DNA of 64,000 nucleotides, from the NCBI GenBank assembly GCA_905250115.1, contig CAJNOI010000064.1:369268-433267 (forward strand), in the 5' to 3' direction. This stretch comes from Adineta steineri. Taxonomy: Eukaryota; Rotifera; Eurotatoria; Adinetida; Adinetidae. Below the pieces are notes generated by a model, which was given only the letters and a program-made list of their open reading frames with translations, searched no databases and had not been told where the DNA came from. This document shows positions 1-12,400 of the stretch, one piece after another. Position 1 is the first letter of the stretch. The number at the start of each line of letters is the position of its first letter. A program made the position numbers and the translations under genes.

Positions 1-51
1 TATAAAAACTATTGCAATATAAAATATCATCATCATCATCTTCATTTATAG

Positions 52-1139
52 TTGGAAAATGCATATAGTTTAACAAATGACATTTCTGCAATTGTCTCCT
101 TCCAATTCAGTAATTCAATAGGTACATCAACTACTGGACGTAAGAAAAGGTGAATCAAATGTGTTTTATTGCTAATAACAACATTGACCATTATTAATTT
201 TTATATTAGACTCTTTGATTTAAAACAATGTACTAAAAATTCACTATTAAGTGGCTATCAAATGAATATTAAATTTCGAATTCTTATACCAAAGCGTTAT
301 TCAAGTGATGCGAGTCGAACACAATATAAGACCAATGTTCAAAATACTATTCAGAATAATTATAAACGATTAACTCTTGTAACTGTTTTTGATAATGGTA
401 AAACAGCATCTATTGATATGGACTTTTGTGCAGTAGAACAAATCTCAAGTAAGAGTCAATTGACTATATAGATGTGATTAAAGGATCAAAGAAAAAGAAA
501 CTGGAAATTAGATAGAATATTACTATATAAAAACAACAACATTAAAATAATTCAGAATTAAGTTTTAGATAAAGAATCTCTATTAGTTGATATTATTTAT
601 CGTTTTCTTGATTAGATTCGTCATACAGTGATCCAGATACAACTACTACTACTACTCTGACTTCGACAACTACTTTTACTACTATTACAACAACAACTAC
701 TATTACTACTAGTACGACTGGTACGACTACTACTGCTACTACTTCCACTACTTCCACTACTACAACGACGTCTCCTGTTGTAATGACGTCGACATGTACA
801 TTTAATGTTATGCGTATTTACTCCAGTGCTGGTATAGCTACTTCTGATACTACTCTTTATCCTGCTACTTGTGATAGTTTTTGCAGTGGTAGTTTTGATT
901 CCCGTGCTCCTGCTGCAATTATTGTCAGCAATGCCGCTGGTTATACTCCTACTATTACTGCTAATGCTCCAAGGCTCGGTGTTTCTTGTGTTCCCAATTA
1001 TGGCAATTATGAGATAGGTGATGGTGAATTTATTATTAGTAATACTCTCACCTCTCCCACTGCTACTATTCCTCCGGATGCTCCTTGTGCAAGTCCTTAT
1101 GATACTTCTTATTGTTGTTGCACTCCTATTGCTGGTTAA
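52..1139 (+). CDS. 3' part of a Thr-rich, Cys-capped secreted-type protein (three exons, 5' end outside window)
   Basis: I rebuilt three exons: 52-149, 210-448 and 616-1139. The 60-nt and 167-nt introns have GT...AG ends (GTGAAT...ATATTAG; GTAAGA...GATTAG), and reading phase is kept across both joins. The first exon follows an acceptor (TTTATAG) at 51, so the start lies to the left of the window. The product has an ordinary N-terminal part of about 110 residues, then about 45 mostly Thr residues typical of an O-glycosylated stalk, then a C-terminal domain of about 115 residues with many Cys and a CCC motif near the end. AATAAA overlaps the stop codon and another lies at 1178. I do not recognise the family. 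A stalk plus Cys-rich cap suggests an extracellular protein; the gene at 19961 has the same design. Confidence 0.6.
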
Positions 1140-1978
1140 TAAACAATAATTCAATAATCAAAAGATTGAAAATCTACAATAAACTATCAAATTACTTTTT
1201 TTTTACACATTCGAACATTTCTATTGTACAAATATTTTTTATTAACTGATCTTTTATATAAACGTGTATATTCAAAATATTAACAACAAGTTTGATATAT
1301 TATAGTTATATGAGTCACGCTTCTTGAGTCTGATGGACTTATATAGAATAGTGATAAAAGATTTAGAAGTTTTTCATGGAGAATCAACACAATGAATAGG
1401 TTGCAACTATAATGTATAGTCTATCTTGAAGATATTATGTAGAAAATTTATCTGTTGTCGGGGGATATGTATTACTTATTAATATTGACTTAATCTTCCA
1501 CAAATATCATGCGCTTGTAAAAGGATACGACAGATAAAGTCGTTTTACCAGATATCACTGTGTATTCTGTTGAAATCTTCTTTTCTTTATATATATATAT
1601 ATCAACGCGTGTATGTTTATTTTCGATAGTATCGTATCAAAATGTGTTATTAATGGTGGTATATTCGTTTTAAATAAATTCTATTAAAGCATCAAAGAAC
1701 GACTTGTGAAGTTGCTATTCTATTTAAATGTGGATAATAAATCGGTCACCGCGGTGTATATATGTCATACTTTTCTCGATACTAAAATATTAATCACAAG
1801 CATCGTTGTATTATCACATTTTTTTAAGAACTTTTCATCATGTATGTTGACAAGACAATTTATTATCACACTTTATAAAAGAATAGAAGAATCTTATCAG
1901 TATACGTGTTATATATTTCATTAAATCTAAAGAATGTTAGTTTCAACTGATTCTATGCACTTGTTTTAGATCATTATA
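1140..1978. other. Intergenic, AT-rich
   Basis: No supported gene. There is a short AT microsatellite near 1590. Open frames here are short and lack splice or domain support. Confidence 0.6.
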
Positions 1979-3355
1979 ATGTATATTGATTCTGTATACA
2001 ACGAACGTAGTCCTTTATATTATAAACCATTGAAATGGTGGCATCATCGTTGGATTAAGATTATTTGTATTTCATTTATGATGTTAACACTTTTAACTAT
2101 TTCTATTTCTCTCTTATTTAAATTCTTCATTTTTACACAAAAGACTTCATCCATTATCACCACCATTGAAAAATCAGGTAAGTTTAAAAGTTTTGTTTGT
2201 TAATGTATTTAAATAAGAAATCTAATATTATTCTCTAACAAGAATGTATATGAATCAATATTTTATTTAGGATGGTCTCGTACTGGCGATATGCATCATG
2301 TACGATATGTACATAAAGCAGTTCTATTACATAATAAAAACGTCTTAGTTATTGGTGGTGCTGATAGTGTTGGTCTTAATCGTATTAATAATATTCTACA
2401 AAGTGCTGAATTATATAATCCGTCTAGTAAAACATGGAAGTTGACTAGTAACATGAATATTCTACGAGTAGGACATGCTGTAGCTACGATAGCCAATGGA
2501 TCAATCTTAGTCATATCAGGTTATAATGGTAGTGCATTTACAAATAGTGCTGAACTGTATGATCCATCAACAGAAACTTGGACACTTACTGGTAGTGTAC
2601 GTTTTGCACGTGATGGATTCACAGCATCTATATTAACAAATGGAAAAGTTTTGATTACGGGTGGATTCGATTACGATTATAATATATTAAAAAGTGCCGA
2701 AATATATGACCCATCAACAGGAGTTTGGACAACTACCGGTAGCATGAATATTGGACGAGATTGTCATCAAGCATGTGTATTAGCAAATGGAAAAGTATTA
2801 GTTATGGGTGGGCATGGAAATCCTGAAGCAATAAATAGTTCTGAACTATATGATCCATTAACAGGCATATGGACACTTACTGGTAGTATGAATTTTGCAC
2901 GAGTCTTTCATACAGCAACAAAATTACCCAATGGAAAGATTTTAGTTGCTGGTGGAATGGGAAATAATATATTACAAAGTGCTGAATTGTATGATCCATC
3001 AACAGGAATTTGGACAACGACTCGTAATATGACTTCTCAACGAACAAGTCATGCAGAAGTTCTATTACAGAATGGAAAGGTCTTAGTAGTTGGTGGATCG
3101 GGTAATGGCGCTGCTCTTAATAGTACTGAATTATATGATCCATCAAAAGAAACTTGGACACTTGCTGGTGACATGAATCATACACGAGAATATCATACAG
3201 CAACATTATTAACAGATGGAAAAGTATTGGTAGCTGGTGGATCGTATGAAGTTACTCATTTTTTAAACACTGCTGAAATATATGATTCATCAGCAACAAG
3301 TTCGACAATTGCAGATGAAATAGATCATACACTAGAAAAATACAATGTGATTTAA
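1979..3355 (+). CDS. Membrane-anchored kelch-repeat beta-propeller protein
   Basis: Two exons, 1979-2177 and 2271-3355, joined across a 93-nt intron (GTAAGT...TTTATTTAG) with matching phase; the product is about 427 aa. The N-terminus is a short cytosolic stretch followed by one hydrophobic helix at about residues 24-50, giving a type II anchor. The rest is six full kelch units of about 48 residues plus a partial one. Each has the pattern NGKVLVxGG, then SAELYDPSTxTW, then GSMNxARxxHTAT. The segment just after the splice (WSRTGDM) probably supplies the strand that closes the propeller. The last unit is degraded (YDSSATSS and then little consensus). AATAAA is at 3519. A secreted paralogue starts 350 bp downstream. 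Its ligand is unknown; kelch propellers usually bind protein or sugar. Confidence 0.85.
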
Positions 3356-3703
3356 AACAATTTTTCAGCTTACATAAACACACAAGTGACTTAGAATCTC
3401 TGATATTTTATATTAGAAAAAAGAAAATTGTGTGATAAGTAATATTATTGAAATTACGTGTATGTTGATCATTTCTTTGTCTTTCTCTTTGATTTGTATA
3501 CATTTACTTTACTTTTTGAATAAAAGACGAACGAATAACTTGTTTCAACGGAAAGTAGAGCAGTTTTTTGTAGGTCATTATTTTTCGAGTACATTTTAGA
3601 CTATTGTATGTTTTGAATGGTGGGAATTATATTACTTAAAATATCATCTGTATATTTAAGATAAAAAGTAAAGCATACTATTACACGATGCCTCTTCATT
3701 TCA
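3356..3703. other. Spacer between the two kelch genes
   Basis: AT-rich 3' flank of the first kelch gene (AATAAA at 3519) and presumed promoter of the second. No gene seen. Confidence 0.6.
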
Positions 3704-4777
3704 ATGTGTGTTGTGTTCGAAATGGCAGTTATTCATTTTATTTTCATTCTCATCACTAGTCATAGTTTCAAATGTTTCGCTCAACAGTGGATCGATACTG
3801 GTGATATGATTAATGCACGAGTCGACCATGTTGCAACTGTATTAAAAGATGGTAAAGTATTAGTTACTGGTGGAATTGATGATCGTATTCTAGCTGAAGC
3901 TGAAATATATGATCCATCAACAGGAAGATGGAAATCTACTGAAAACATGTTCTATCCAAGACAATGTCATGCAGTATCTTTATTAACAGATGGAAAAGTA
4001 TTAGTATCTGGTGGAGTTAGTCCTGCTTTTCTGAACACAAGTGAATTATATGATTCTGATACAGGAACTTGGACAATTACTGGTCAAATGAATAATCCAA
4101 GATTTTTTCATACATCAACACTATTAAAGAGTGGAAAAGTGTTGATTGTTGGTGGAAAAACAGATATTGGCGTTGATGTCAATACTGCTGAATTGTATGA
4201 TCCTAAAACAGGCATGTGGACAATGACTGGTCATATGAATCAAGCACGAAGTTACCATACAGCATCTATATTGTTAAATGGAAAAGTATTGATTTCTGGT
4301 GGATATACTTTTGCTCCTCTCGATAGTGCAGAGTTATATGATCCTGTAACAGAAACATGGACGACTGCTCGAAGCATGGATTATGCACGATCAGAACACG
4401 CAGCAGTGGTATTAACAAATGGAAAAGTAATAGTAACTGGTGGATATGGTTATGGTTATGTAAAGACAGCTGAATTGTATACTTCTGAAACAGATACTTG
4501 GGCAACAACTAATCCGATGAATATTCTCCGAACACATCATACAGCATCTGCACTAAGCAATGGAAATGTATTAGTTACTGGTGGATATTATAATACGGAA
4601 GGTTTGAGAAGTGCTGAAGTATATGATTTATCGACAGATACTTGGATAACTATTGATAGCATGAATCATGGACGATTTCGACATCAAGCATCGGTATTGT
4701 TAAATGGAACAATATTAATTACAGGTGGTTTCAATGGTGGATCATTGAATAGTGCAGAATTATATTCATCGTCTTGA
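3704..4777 (+). CDS. Secreted kelch-repeat beta-propeller protein
   Basis: Single exon, 357 aa from 3704 or 351 aa from the second ATG at 3722. The second start gives a textbook signal peptide (MAVIHFIFILITSHSFKCFA) and is my preferred one. The mature part has six complete kelch repeats of about 48 residues (DGKVLVTGG ... AEIYDPSTGRW ... PRQCHAVSLL) plus a C-terminal half-blade. That half-blade would pair with the N-terminal WIDTGDM strand to close a 6- or 7-bladed propeller. It is a tandem paralogue of the membrane-anchored gene upstream: same repeat wording, but with a cleavable signal in place of an anchor and no intron. AATAAA follows at 4846. The binding partner is unknown. Confidence 0.85.
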   Translation: MCVVFEMAVIHFIFILITSHSFKCFAQQWIDTGDMINARVDHVATVLKDGKVLVTGGIDDRILAEAEIYDPSTGRWKSTENMFYPRQCHAVSLLTDGKVLVSGGVSPAFLNTSELYDSDTGTWTITGQMNNPRFFHTSTLLKSGKVLIVGGKTDIGVDVNTAELYDPKTGMWTMTGHMNQARSYHTASILLNGKVLISGGYTFAPLDSAELYDPVTETWTTARSMDYARSEHAAVVLTNGKVIVTGGYGYGYVKTAELYTSETDTWATTNPMNILRTHHTASALSNGNVLVTGGYYNTEGLRSAEVYDLSTDTWITIDSMNHGRFRHQASVLLNGTILITGGFNGGSLNSAELYSSS

Positions 4778-5142
4778 AAGAAAGAAATAATTGTTAAAGT
4801 TTCAGACAATTTTCTCTAATCTTCAAAACTAATTTATCTAATTGAAATAAAAATGAATTGCAAAGTGAGTATAGATGTGTATGAGAGATGAACACGATAC
4901 CAACAAAAAAGTAACACTCGTCGAGAGAATTATCTTGACCCTTGACTGCTTTTAACTTGATCATCATCAGATACTACTTATTAGATTGTAGTATCCAGTG
5001 TATCATAACATAGATGTTCACAAAGATGAGGATAGGACAGATATGATACACTCACACCCTCAAGCTCAATTTATTGTCAATGAATAAACTATTTTATAAC
5101 AATTAATTTTAGTTTTTTAGTTTTAAAATTTAACAGTATAGT
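4778..5142. other. Convergent spacer between kelch and aminopeptidase genes
   Basis: This 3'-to-3' region holds an exact 11-bp inverted repeat, AGTGTATCATA at 4997-5007 and its complement at 5042-5052. It could form a stem with a 34-nt loop. Nothing else is supported. Confidence 0.5.
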
Positions 5143-8100
5143 TTATAAATTGAAAATAGTATCAAGTGCATTTTGTAGATTTTGTTCTCTTGTTTTAACC
5201 CAATGAATATTCATTTTGACTTGATCGATTGCTTGTTGACGTGCTGATTCACCAACACCAGCATTTGAATATTTTATAAATAATTCATTCATCTTAAAGT
5301 GAAGAAAATTTAAGCAATGTAGTATTTAATCAGAAAAATAATTTTTTTTTACTTCATCAAGATAAGATTCTTTTTCAAATGAACGTGTAATCGATAGAAT
5401 AGCTGAAGCAAATCGACTATTTTGTAATGTAAAACTAAATAAACAAAATTTCGTTCTTTATACATTTGAAAATAAAATTCTAACGTATTAATTAAATCTG
5501 AATAATTATTTTTATAAAAATTCCAAACGATTTCTCTTCCAACTGCATAACGACTCATATAACCCATCATAGTAAAATAATCTTGAAGTTTTATTGTATT
5601 CGATCCACCTATTAATCCTTCGTTGAGTAATCTTTCGATAGAAAAAAAACAAATTATGAATTATAATTTCCAGAATTTTTGTAAATTTCTTACCGATTTA
5701 ATCGATCCTTATTATTTGTTGAACTAATTGCCACTAAAGCACGAGTTTGTTCGTGTGTTGATGTTGCTATTTGATAATAATTGTACATTTGATTCCAATC
5801 ATTTTCATTATCATCATTTTTTAAATGATATGTATACACAGTTGATAGAAAATCAGCAGGAACACTGAAAATACAAACATAAATTCAATATGATATCGAT
5901 GAAAAATTCTTGCTCAATATCGACATTATCATTATTAAAATATTCTTTCGGAATCGATTGAAATAATAAACTTGCATTTTCAATAGCACCTTGATGATTC
6001 ATTCGACAAAGTAATGCAAATTGTAAACTTTTTACTAATTTCGTATTATGATTATCATTAATATGTAATGTTAAAATATTCTCAAGTGTAACATCATTCG
6101 AAAGAATTTGTTGAATAGCAAAATTCTAAAAATAAAATGAGAATTTTAGCTATGAAAAACTTTTCTTTTTTTACTCACTTGAAATTTCGTCAATGTATCA
6201 GGTAAATAATCAATTAAATCAGCTAATATATCCCAATGATATTGAAATGTTCTCCAATGAACATATTCGGTCATATTTAATTTTCCTAATGATTTTATAA
6301 TTCGTAATGATTCATGATAATCAATTAAACCTTTATAAGCAAGTAAAAATGTATCCTGTATTAAATTAACTTTATCTTTATTTGAAAAAAACTAGATAAG
6401 AAAATAAGTGAGAGATTGATGAGAATAAAATTTCATTTACTGTTGGTTGTGCTTCGAATACGGAAGTAAAACGTTGTGATGAAAATGAATATTTTGTTAT
6501 ATGGAAACTTTGTAAATCTCGATTACATTTAATCCATGAATAAGATTTATCAGATATTATTTGAGTTTTTTGTTCGTCTTCAAGAATAAAGCTAATTTTA
6601 TCATTACCTATATCTATTATATCAGAATCGGAATTATGATTTCCACCTAAAACACATTCGAGATTGATTTTCCACCGATAATCTTTATTTAAATGTGATA
6701 TATTGAATATATCCGATAGAATAAAACGTAATTGAGTAAATGTTAATTTAGTTGAATTATTTTCAATATTTAAATCAATATTTACTAATGGATAATTCAT
6801 TTCATTTAACCAACTTTTCATAAATTCTTTTCCATTCGTTCTATTACTTAATAATGTATCATAAAATAGATTAAGATCAGCAACATTAAAAGCATTTAGT
6901 TTTAAATATTCTTGTAAATTATGACGAAAATTTTCTGCACCAACGATTTTTTCCAACATTCGCATTAAACTTATACCTTTTGAATATGTTAGTCCATCAA
7001 GATAACTCATTATTTCCGGTACACTCACGGCATTTTCAACAATAATTGGATGAGTATATGGTTTTGCATCATTCCACATTATTGGAATTGTGTCATCCGT
7101 TAAGATTTGTAATTCCTTTTAAATCAGACTAAATAAAACAAATGATATTAATCTTTATATTTCCTACCATATTCCAATCAGAATATTTTTCCGCAAAAGT
7201 TTTTCTACAAAGCCAACTAACCATTACTTCACTAAACCAAAGATCATTCCACCATTTACATGTCACATAATTTCCAAACCCTAAAATAATGTTTTTTTTG
7301 TCAAATGATAATTCTCAAGTGAAGTTTGACTTACAAGAATGACCAATTTCATGAGCGACAATATCTGCAAATTGTTGTTTTTGTAATGTTGTTGCAATTT
7401 TTTCATCATAAACTATTCGTTCTTCACGAAATGAAATCAAACCTGAACTTTCCATTGCAGTTGTTGCCATATCATATATTGCCAAAATATCTAATTATCC
7501 CGTTGAAAATATCTTATCTATTATTTCTAAACTAATTCTTCTACCTTTCTTAGGAGGTAAAGCTTCAGTTATATTAAAATAATTTTTATAAAATGGAATT
7601 GCATTCGAAGCAATTGCAAGTGCTAATGTCGTATGATTTTTTTCTGTTAGTTCTGGTCGAGCCCATATTGTTACCTAAATAAAATAAGATAAACTATTTT
7701 CAATTCTTGATATTTGATACCATTGGTGAATTATCATTATCTGAAATTTTTCCATATGTATCTGGAAGAATAGACCAAGACACAACGTATGTACTCATAC
7801 GAAATGTTTCAGCAAATGTTGTATGACGTAAATTATTTTCTATGGTTTGGTTTATCTTTAAAAATAATAAATGAAATAAGTCGGTCATTGGCTAAAAAAA
7901 GAAAGATTTTTGGTGAAACTTACAACTGGAAAATTTGCTAAAGCAATTGTATTTTGTGGATGAATGATATGAATATTAAACTGAGCCTTTAAATGTGGTT
8001 CATCGAAACAAGGAAATACTCTTCGAGCTTCTGTTGCTCGAAATTTTGTTGCTAATAATGTTCTAAACAAAAAAAAGTCTCCTTATCTTTTTATATATAA

Positions 8101-8738
8101 ATGTTCAAGATCATGATTTACCCATTTGCTCGATTTTTATCTTTAAAAAAACTTTGATAAAATCCAATACTAGGATTATTTAAATTAATAACAAATTTTT
8201 GCATTAATTTATATCGATTCATTGGAAATAAAGAATTATTTAATAAACGTAAACTTATATAATCATGTGGAAGATATTTTTTTATTAAAATAGAATGTTG
8301 CATATCATTTTCGAATAAAATTGGTTCTTCTAATTGAATCATTTCTTTTGCATGATAAATTAATTGTTTTATTGGTTTTCTTAAATTAAAATCAATTGTA
8401 ACTTGTCCTTCCATTGTTGTTTGTTTTAAATCATGACATGCATATTGTAATTCATAATTATTAACGTTTAAATCACTTAATAAACGTGAATTACATTCAT
8501 CTTCAATACATTGAGTTGGATTTGGTGTAGTTGTTGTTGATGTTTGTGTCTCAATTATAGTTATATATTGTGTTCGTCGTGGTAGAAGACCAGCTAATAG
8601 ACCAACAGTGAGAAGAGATGCACAATAAAAAATAATTCCGCAAATAATCCATGATTTAGGTAAACGACGTAATGATGAACATCGACTATTACTTGATTCA
8701 CCTAATTCAGTATTAGGTATTGAATTATTTGTTTTCAT
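5143..8738 (-). CDS. M1-family zinc aminopeptidase (aminopeptidase N-like ectoenzyme), 13 exons
   Basis: Exons, 5' to 3': 8738-8122, 8062-7924, 7855-7721, 7674-7545, 7490-7335, 7280-7168, 7115-6441, 6391-6179, 6125-5914, 5864-5694, 5631-5485, 5434-5353, 5292-5143. All phases match and give about 979 aa, the usual M1 length. A cytosolic tail and one helix (about residues 29-52) make it type II, followed by a Thr-rich stalk. The zinc site is complete: HEIGHSW (H387, E388, H391) and E410 eighteen residues later, with FGNYVT and WWNDLW. Y474 in YSKG matches the catalytic Tyr. The exopeptidase motif GAMEN reads TAMES, and the usual EGFA reads EVMV. The C-terminal half is an ERAP1_C-type helical domain. 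An apparent stop at 7504-7502 falls inside a 54-nt intron. The third exon could instead start at 7891. Likely role: trimming N-terminal residues from extracellular peptides. Confidence 0.88.
5865..5913 (-). other. GC-AG intron in the aminopeptidase gene
   Basis: On the minus strand the 49-nt intron starts GCAAGA and ends TATTTTCAG. No GT donor nearby restores frame. The GC donor joins the exons in phase and yields the expected M1 sequence ([10 protein letters not shown]) directly after the junction. Confidence 0.6.
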
Positions 8739-9419
8739 TTATTGTAGTGTTTAACAAAGAATATTATTCGTATTTTGTTAGTAATGTAAGTCAAAAGTGA
8801 TACGAAATATAAAAAAAAAGAATTTGTTTTATTGTTCTTACCTTTATTTGTTACTGATAAGAATTTTATGCTGACTGTTATTCATATATACAATGACTTG
8901 CATTTTAATTTATTGCGTACATTTTCAAGTCCTTTTCTCATTTATAACATGTGATAAAACGATTTATTCAAAGTTTGTATTAATCAATTCAATGAACACA
9001 TACATACTAAAATCTTATCATAATTAACAGATTTTCAATAAATAATCTTCGTGATCTAATTTTTATCAAAGTACACATTTTCTTTTGTTATTAACGTATA
9101 TTTGACTCAAGCGTATGGAAGGAAAGTAGAAACAATTCAATTTCATGTATGTTACTCATTTTTTCGATTGTTTTACTCCACGACTACTATATAAGGCAAT
9201 ATTTTTCTTTTCGTTATTTATTACAGAAAATATTCGCGTAAATAATTAGAAACGTAAATATGCCTGAGAAGGTTATTTATACATACATGAATGTATACGA
9301 ATTACGTTATCAGTCGGCTTTGTTCATTGCATTTTAGTTATTTATCGATTTATTCTCTGATCTATGAGTGAGTTACTAAGCAGTAAAATTAATTCAAACA
9401 TAAGTAAACAAAATATTCT
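8739..9419. other. Intergenic, AT-rich
   Basis: Contains the presumed promoter of the aminopeptidase and the 3' flank of the ART-TPR gene. No gene or repeat supported. Confidence 0.6.
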
Positions 9420-12400
9420 TTATAAGTTCTTTTTTACAGTTTCAATGTTCTCTTTCACATTTATTATACGACGATGAGTTGCAGGTAATGCACGTTGCCA
9501 TATGTCCAGAGCACGTTCATAATATAAAAGTGCTTTCGGATAGCTTTTCATATTTTTATAAACATTACCAATGTTGTTGTATGAAGTAGTTAAATCAGGA
9601 TGATTCGAAGGAAGAGTTTTTTCTCGAATTGTAAGTGCTTTTTCATGTGATGAAAGTGCTTTCGAGTACTCTCCCATATTGTCATACACAGTACCGATGT
9701 TGTTGAGTAGAGTTGCTAAATAAGGATGATTTGAAGAAAGGGTTTTTTGTTGAATTTCAAGTGCTTTTTCGTAAAATGAAAGTGCTTTAAAGTATTCTCC
9801 CATGCTAGCATACACCAAACCAATGTTATTGTATGAAGTGGTCAGATCAGGATGACTTGAAGGAAGAGTTTTTCGCCGAATTTCAAGTGCTTTTTCGTGA
9901 TATGAAAGTGCTTTCGAGTATTCTCCCATCTTATTATACACACCACCGATGTTGTTGTATGTAGTAGTTAAATCAGGATGATTTGAAGGAAGAGTTTTTT
10001 CTCGAATTGTAAGTGCTTTTTCATGTGATGAAAGTGCTTTCGAGTACTCTTCCATGTTGTCATACACCAAACCGATTTGGCTGTATGAAGTAGCTAAATA
10101 AGGATGATTCGAAGGAAGAGTTTTTAGCCACATTTCAAGTGCTTTTTCATTAGATGAAAGTGCTTTTGAGTACTCTCCCATGTTGTCATACACCGAACCG
10201 ATATTGATGTATGAAATAGCTAAATAAAGATGATTCGAAGGAAGAGTTTTTAGCCACATTTCAAGTGCTTTTTCGTGAAATGAAAGTGATACTGAGTACT
10301 CTCCCATCTTGTTATACACCGAACCGATATTGATGTATAAAGCAGCCAAATGAGGATGATTTGAAGGAAGAGTTTTTTGATGAATTTCAAGTGCTTTTTC
10401 GTGAAATGAGAGTGATACTGAGTACTCTCCCATCTTGTTATACACCGAACCGATATTGATGTATAAAGCAGCAAAACTAAGATGATTCGAAGGAAACGTT
10501 TTTTGTTGAATTTCAAGTGCTTTTTCGTGAAATGCAAGTGATATTGAGTACTCTCCCATCTTGTTATACACAGTACCGATGTTGTTGTATGGAGCAACCA
10601 AATTAGGATGATTTGAAGGAAGGTTGTTTTCAAAGATTTCAAGTGCTTTTTCATGAGATAAAACTGCTTTTGAGTACTCCCCCATCTCGTTATACACACC
10701 ACCGATGTTGTTGTATAAAGTAGTCAAATCAGGATGATTTGAAGGAAGCGTTTTTTGTCGAATTTCAAGTGATTTCTCGTAACATGAAAGTGCTTTTGCG
10801 TATTCTCCCATGTTGTTATACAAATCACCCATGCTGTTGTATGAAGTAGCCAATGATGGATGATTCGAAGAATGAGTTTTTTGATATATTTCAAGTGCTT
10901 GTTCGCAAAATGAAAGGGCTTTCACGTACTCTCCGATCTTGTCATACACCAAACTAATATTGTTGTAGGATGCAGCCAAACTAGGATGATTTGAAGGAAG
11001 GTTGTTTTCAAAGATTTCAAGTGCTTTTTCATAATATGAAAGCGCTTTCGAGTATTCTTCCATGCCTGTATACACCAAACCGATATTGTTATATGATATA
11101 GCCAAATCCGAATGATTTGAAGGAAGAGTTTTTTGTCGTATTTCAACTGCTTGTTCGCAAAACGAAAGTGCTTTCGAATATTCTCCTATGTTCTGATACC
11201 CCAAACCGATGTTGTTGTAAGAAGTGGCCAAATCAGGATGATTTAAAGGGAGAGTTTTTTCCCTAATTTCAAATGCGCGTTCGTAATACCAAATAGCCTT
11301 TTCATAATCACCCTGACAATAGCTGACCTGTCCAAGCTGATCATAATAATGCGCTTTTTTGCCGTTATGAGCCGTCTCTTCGAATAAAATGTTGTAAAGT
11401 TCGTGAGCCTTATTAACTTGGCGAATTACAAGCAATAAATCACCCAGTCGTTCCCACCCATTATCACCAAAAAGTTCTTCTCGGATCCGATTAGTAAGTA
11501 GTCGTAGTTCTTGATCATGGTCCGAAGTTAATTGAAGCTCAACTAGATAAAGTTGAGTATTATTCTCCATTTGTTTAATTGCACCCACCCGAAAAATAGT
11601 GTGCATCGAGAAGAGAATTTCATCTTCTCCTGGAAACCAACTAATCGCCTTTATGGAAGCAAACGGCACTGATTCCACATGAGGATCAATCAACATCTTG
11701 AAAAGAATGCCGACCATGTCTGCAGTTTCGGATGCATTTGAAGCAAGTCCGAGAGGTATATATTGTTTTGTACTAGTGGATAAAAAGTTATTGAAGGATA
11801 TTAAACCACCTTGTGTTTTTTGGAGTTTTTCAAAATCTGCTTTGGATAAACCTTGTCCACGATAGACTAGGAATGGTTTGTCATGGAAAATACTAATTTG
11901 CTCTTGCTGTAGCTGTTGAAGTTGTTGGTGAAGATCACGAATGAAAAAGCCCATATTAATAATGGTCTCGCCTTCCATAGAGCGAAGAGCATAGTTCAAC
12001 ATGGAATAGATAAATGATGGACAAGTATACCACCAAATAGCTGTCTCAGCATCGTATGTTTTTTCAAATTCATCAATAGACTTTGTCGATCCGCAGTCAT
12101 GATGTCTACAATAAGCAGTAAACTGTTTGATGGCCTGTGCATCATGTTCCATATCAAGAAGAATATCCTTGAATATTTGAGTGTACATAAATGTTGGCTC
12201 CAACTGATTTAATTTATCACTTGAAATCGTTTCATTCTGTGTGATAAAACTCATGGCAATCGAATTTTGATTTAACTGCTTGATATCTAATTGTAATCTT
12301 TGACATAAGTTATCAATATTAGTATAAACACTCTTGATTTTTTGCCATTGTTTTATCCATTTTTCATGTAAGATTTCCATATCACTGAAGATATAAACAC

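Noticed and set aside
621-1154. 177-codon Ser/Arg-rich open frame on the minus strand
   Set aside because: It is the antisense of the Thr-codon run of the plus-strand gene, and its composition is that of reversed ACN codons.
7502-7504. In-frame stop in the aminopeptidase, suggesting a pseudogene
   Set aside because: A 54-nt intron (7544-7491) with GT...AG ends removes it and joins conserved M1 sequence in phase.
10250-11146. Two repeat-bearing open frames within the TPR gene
   Set aside because: They are alternate-frame readings of the 126-bp repeats; the real frame spans 1110 codons with clear domains.
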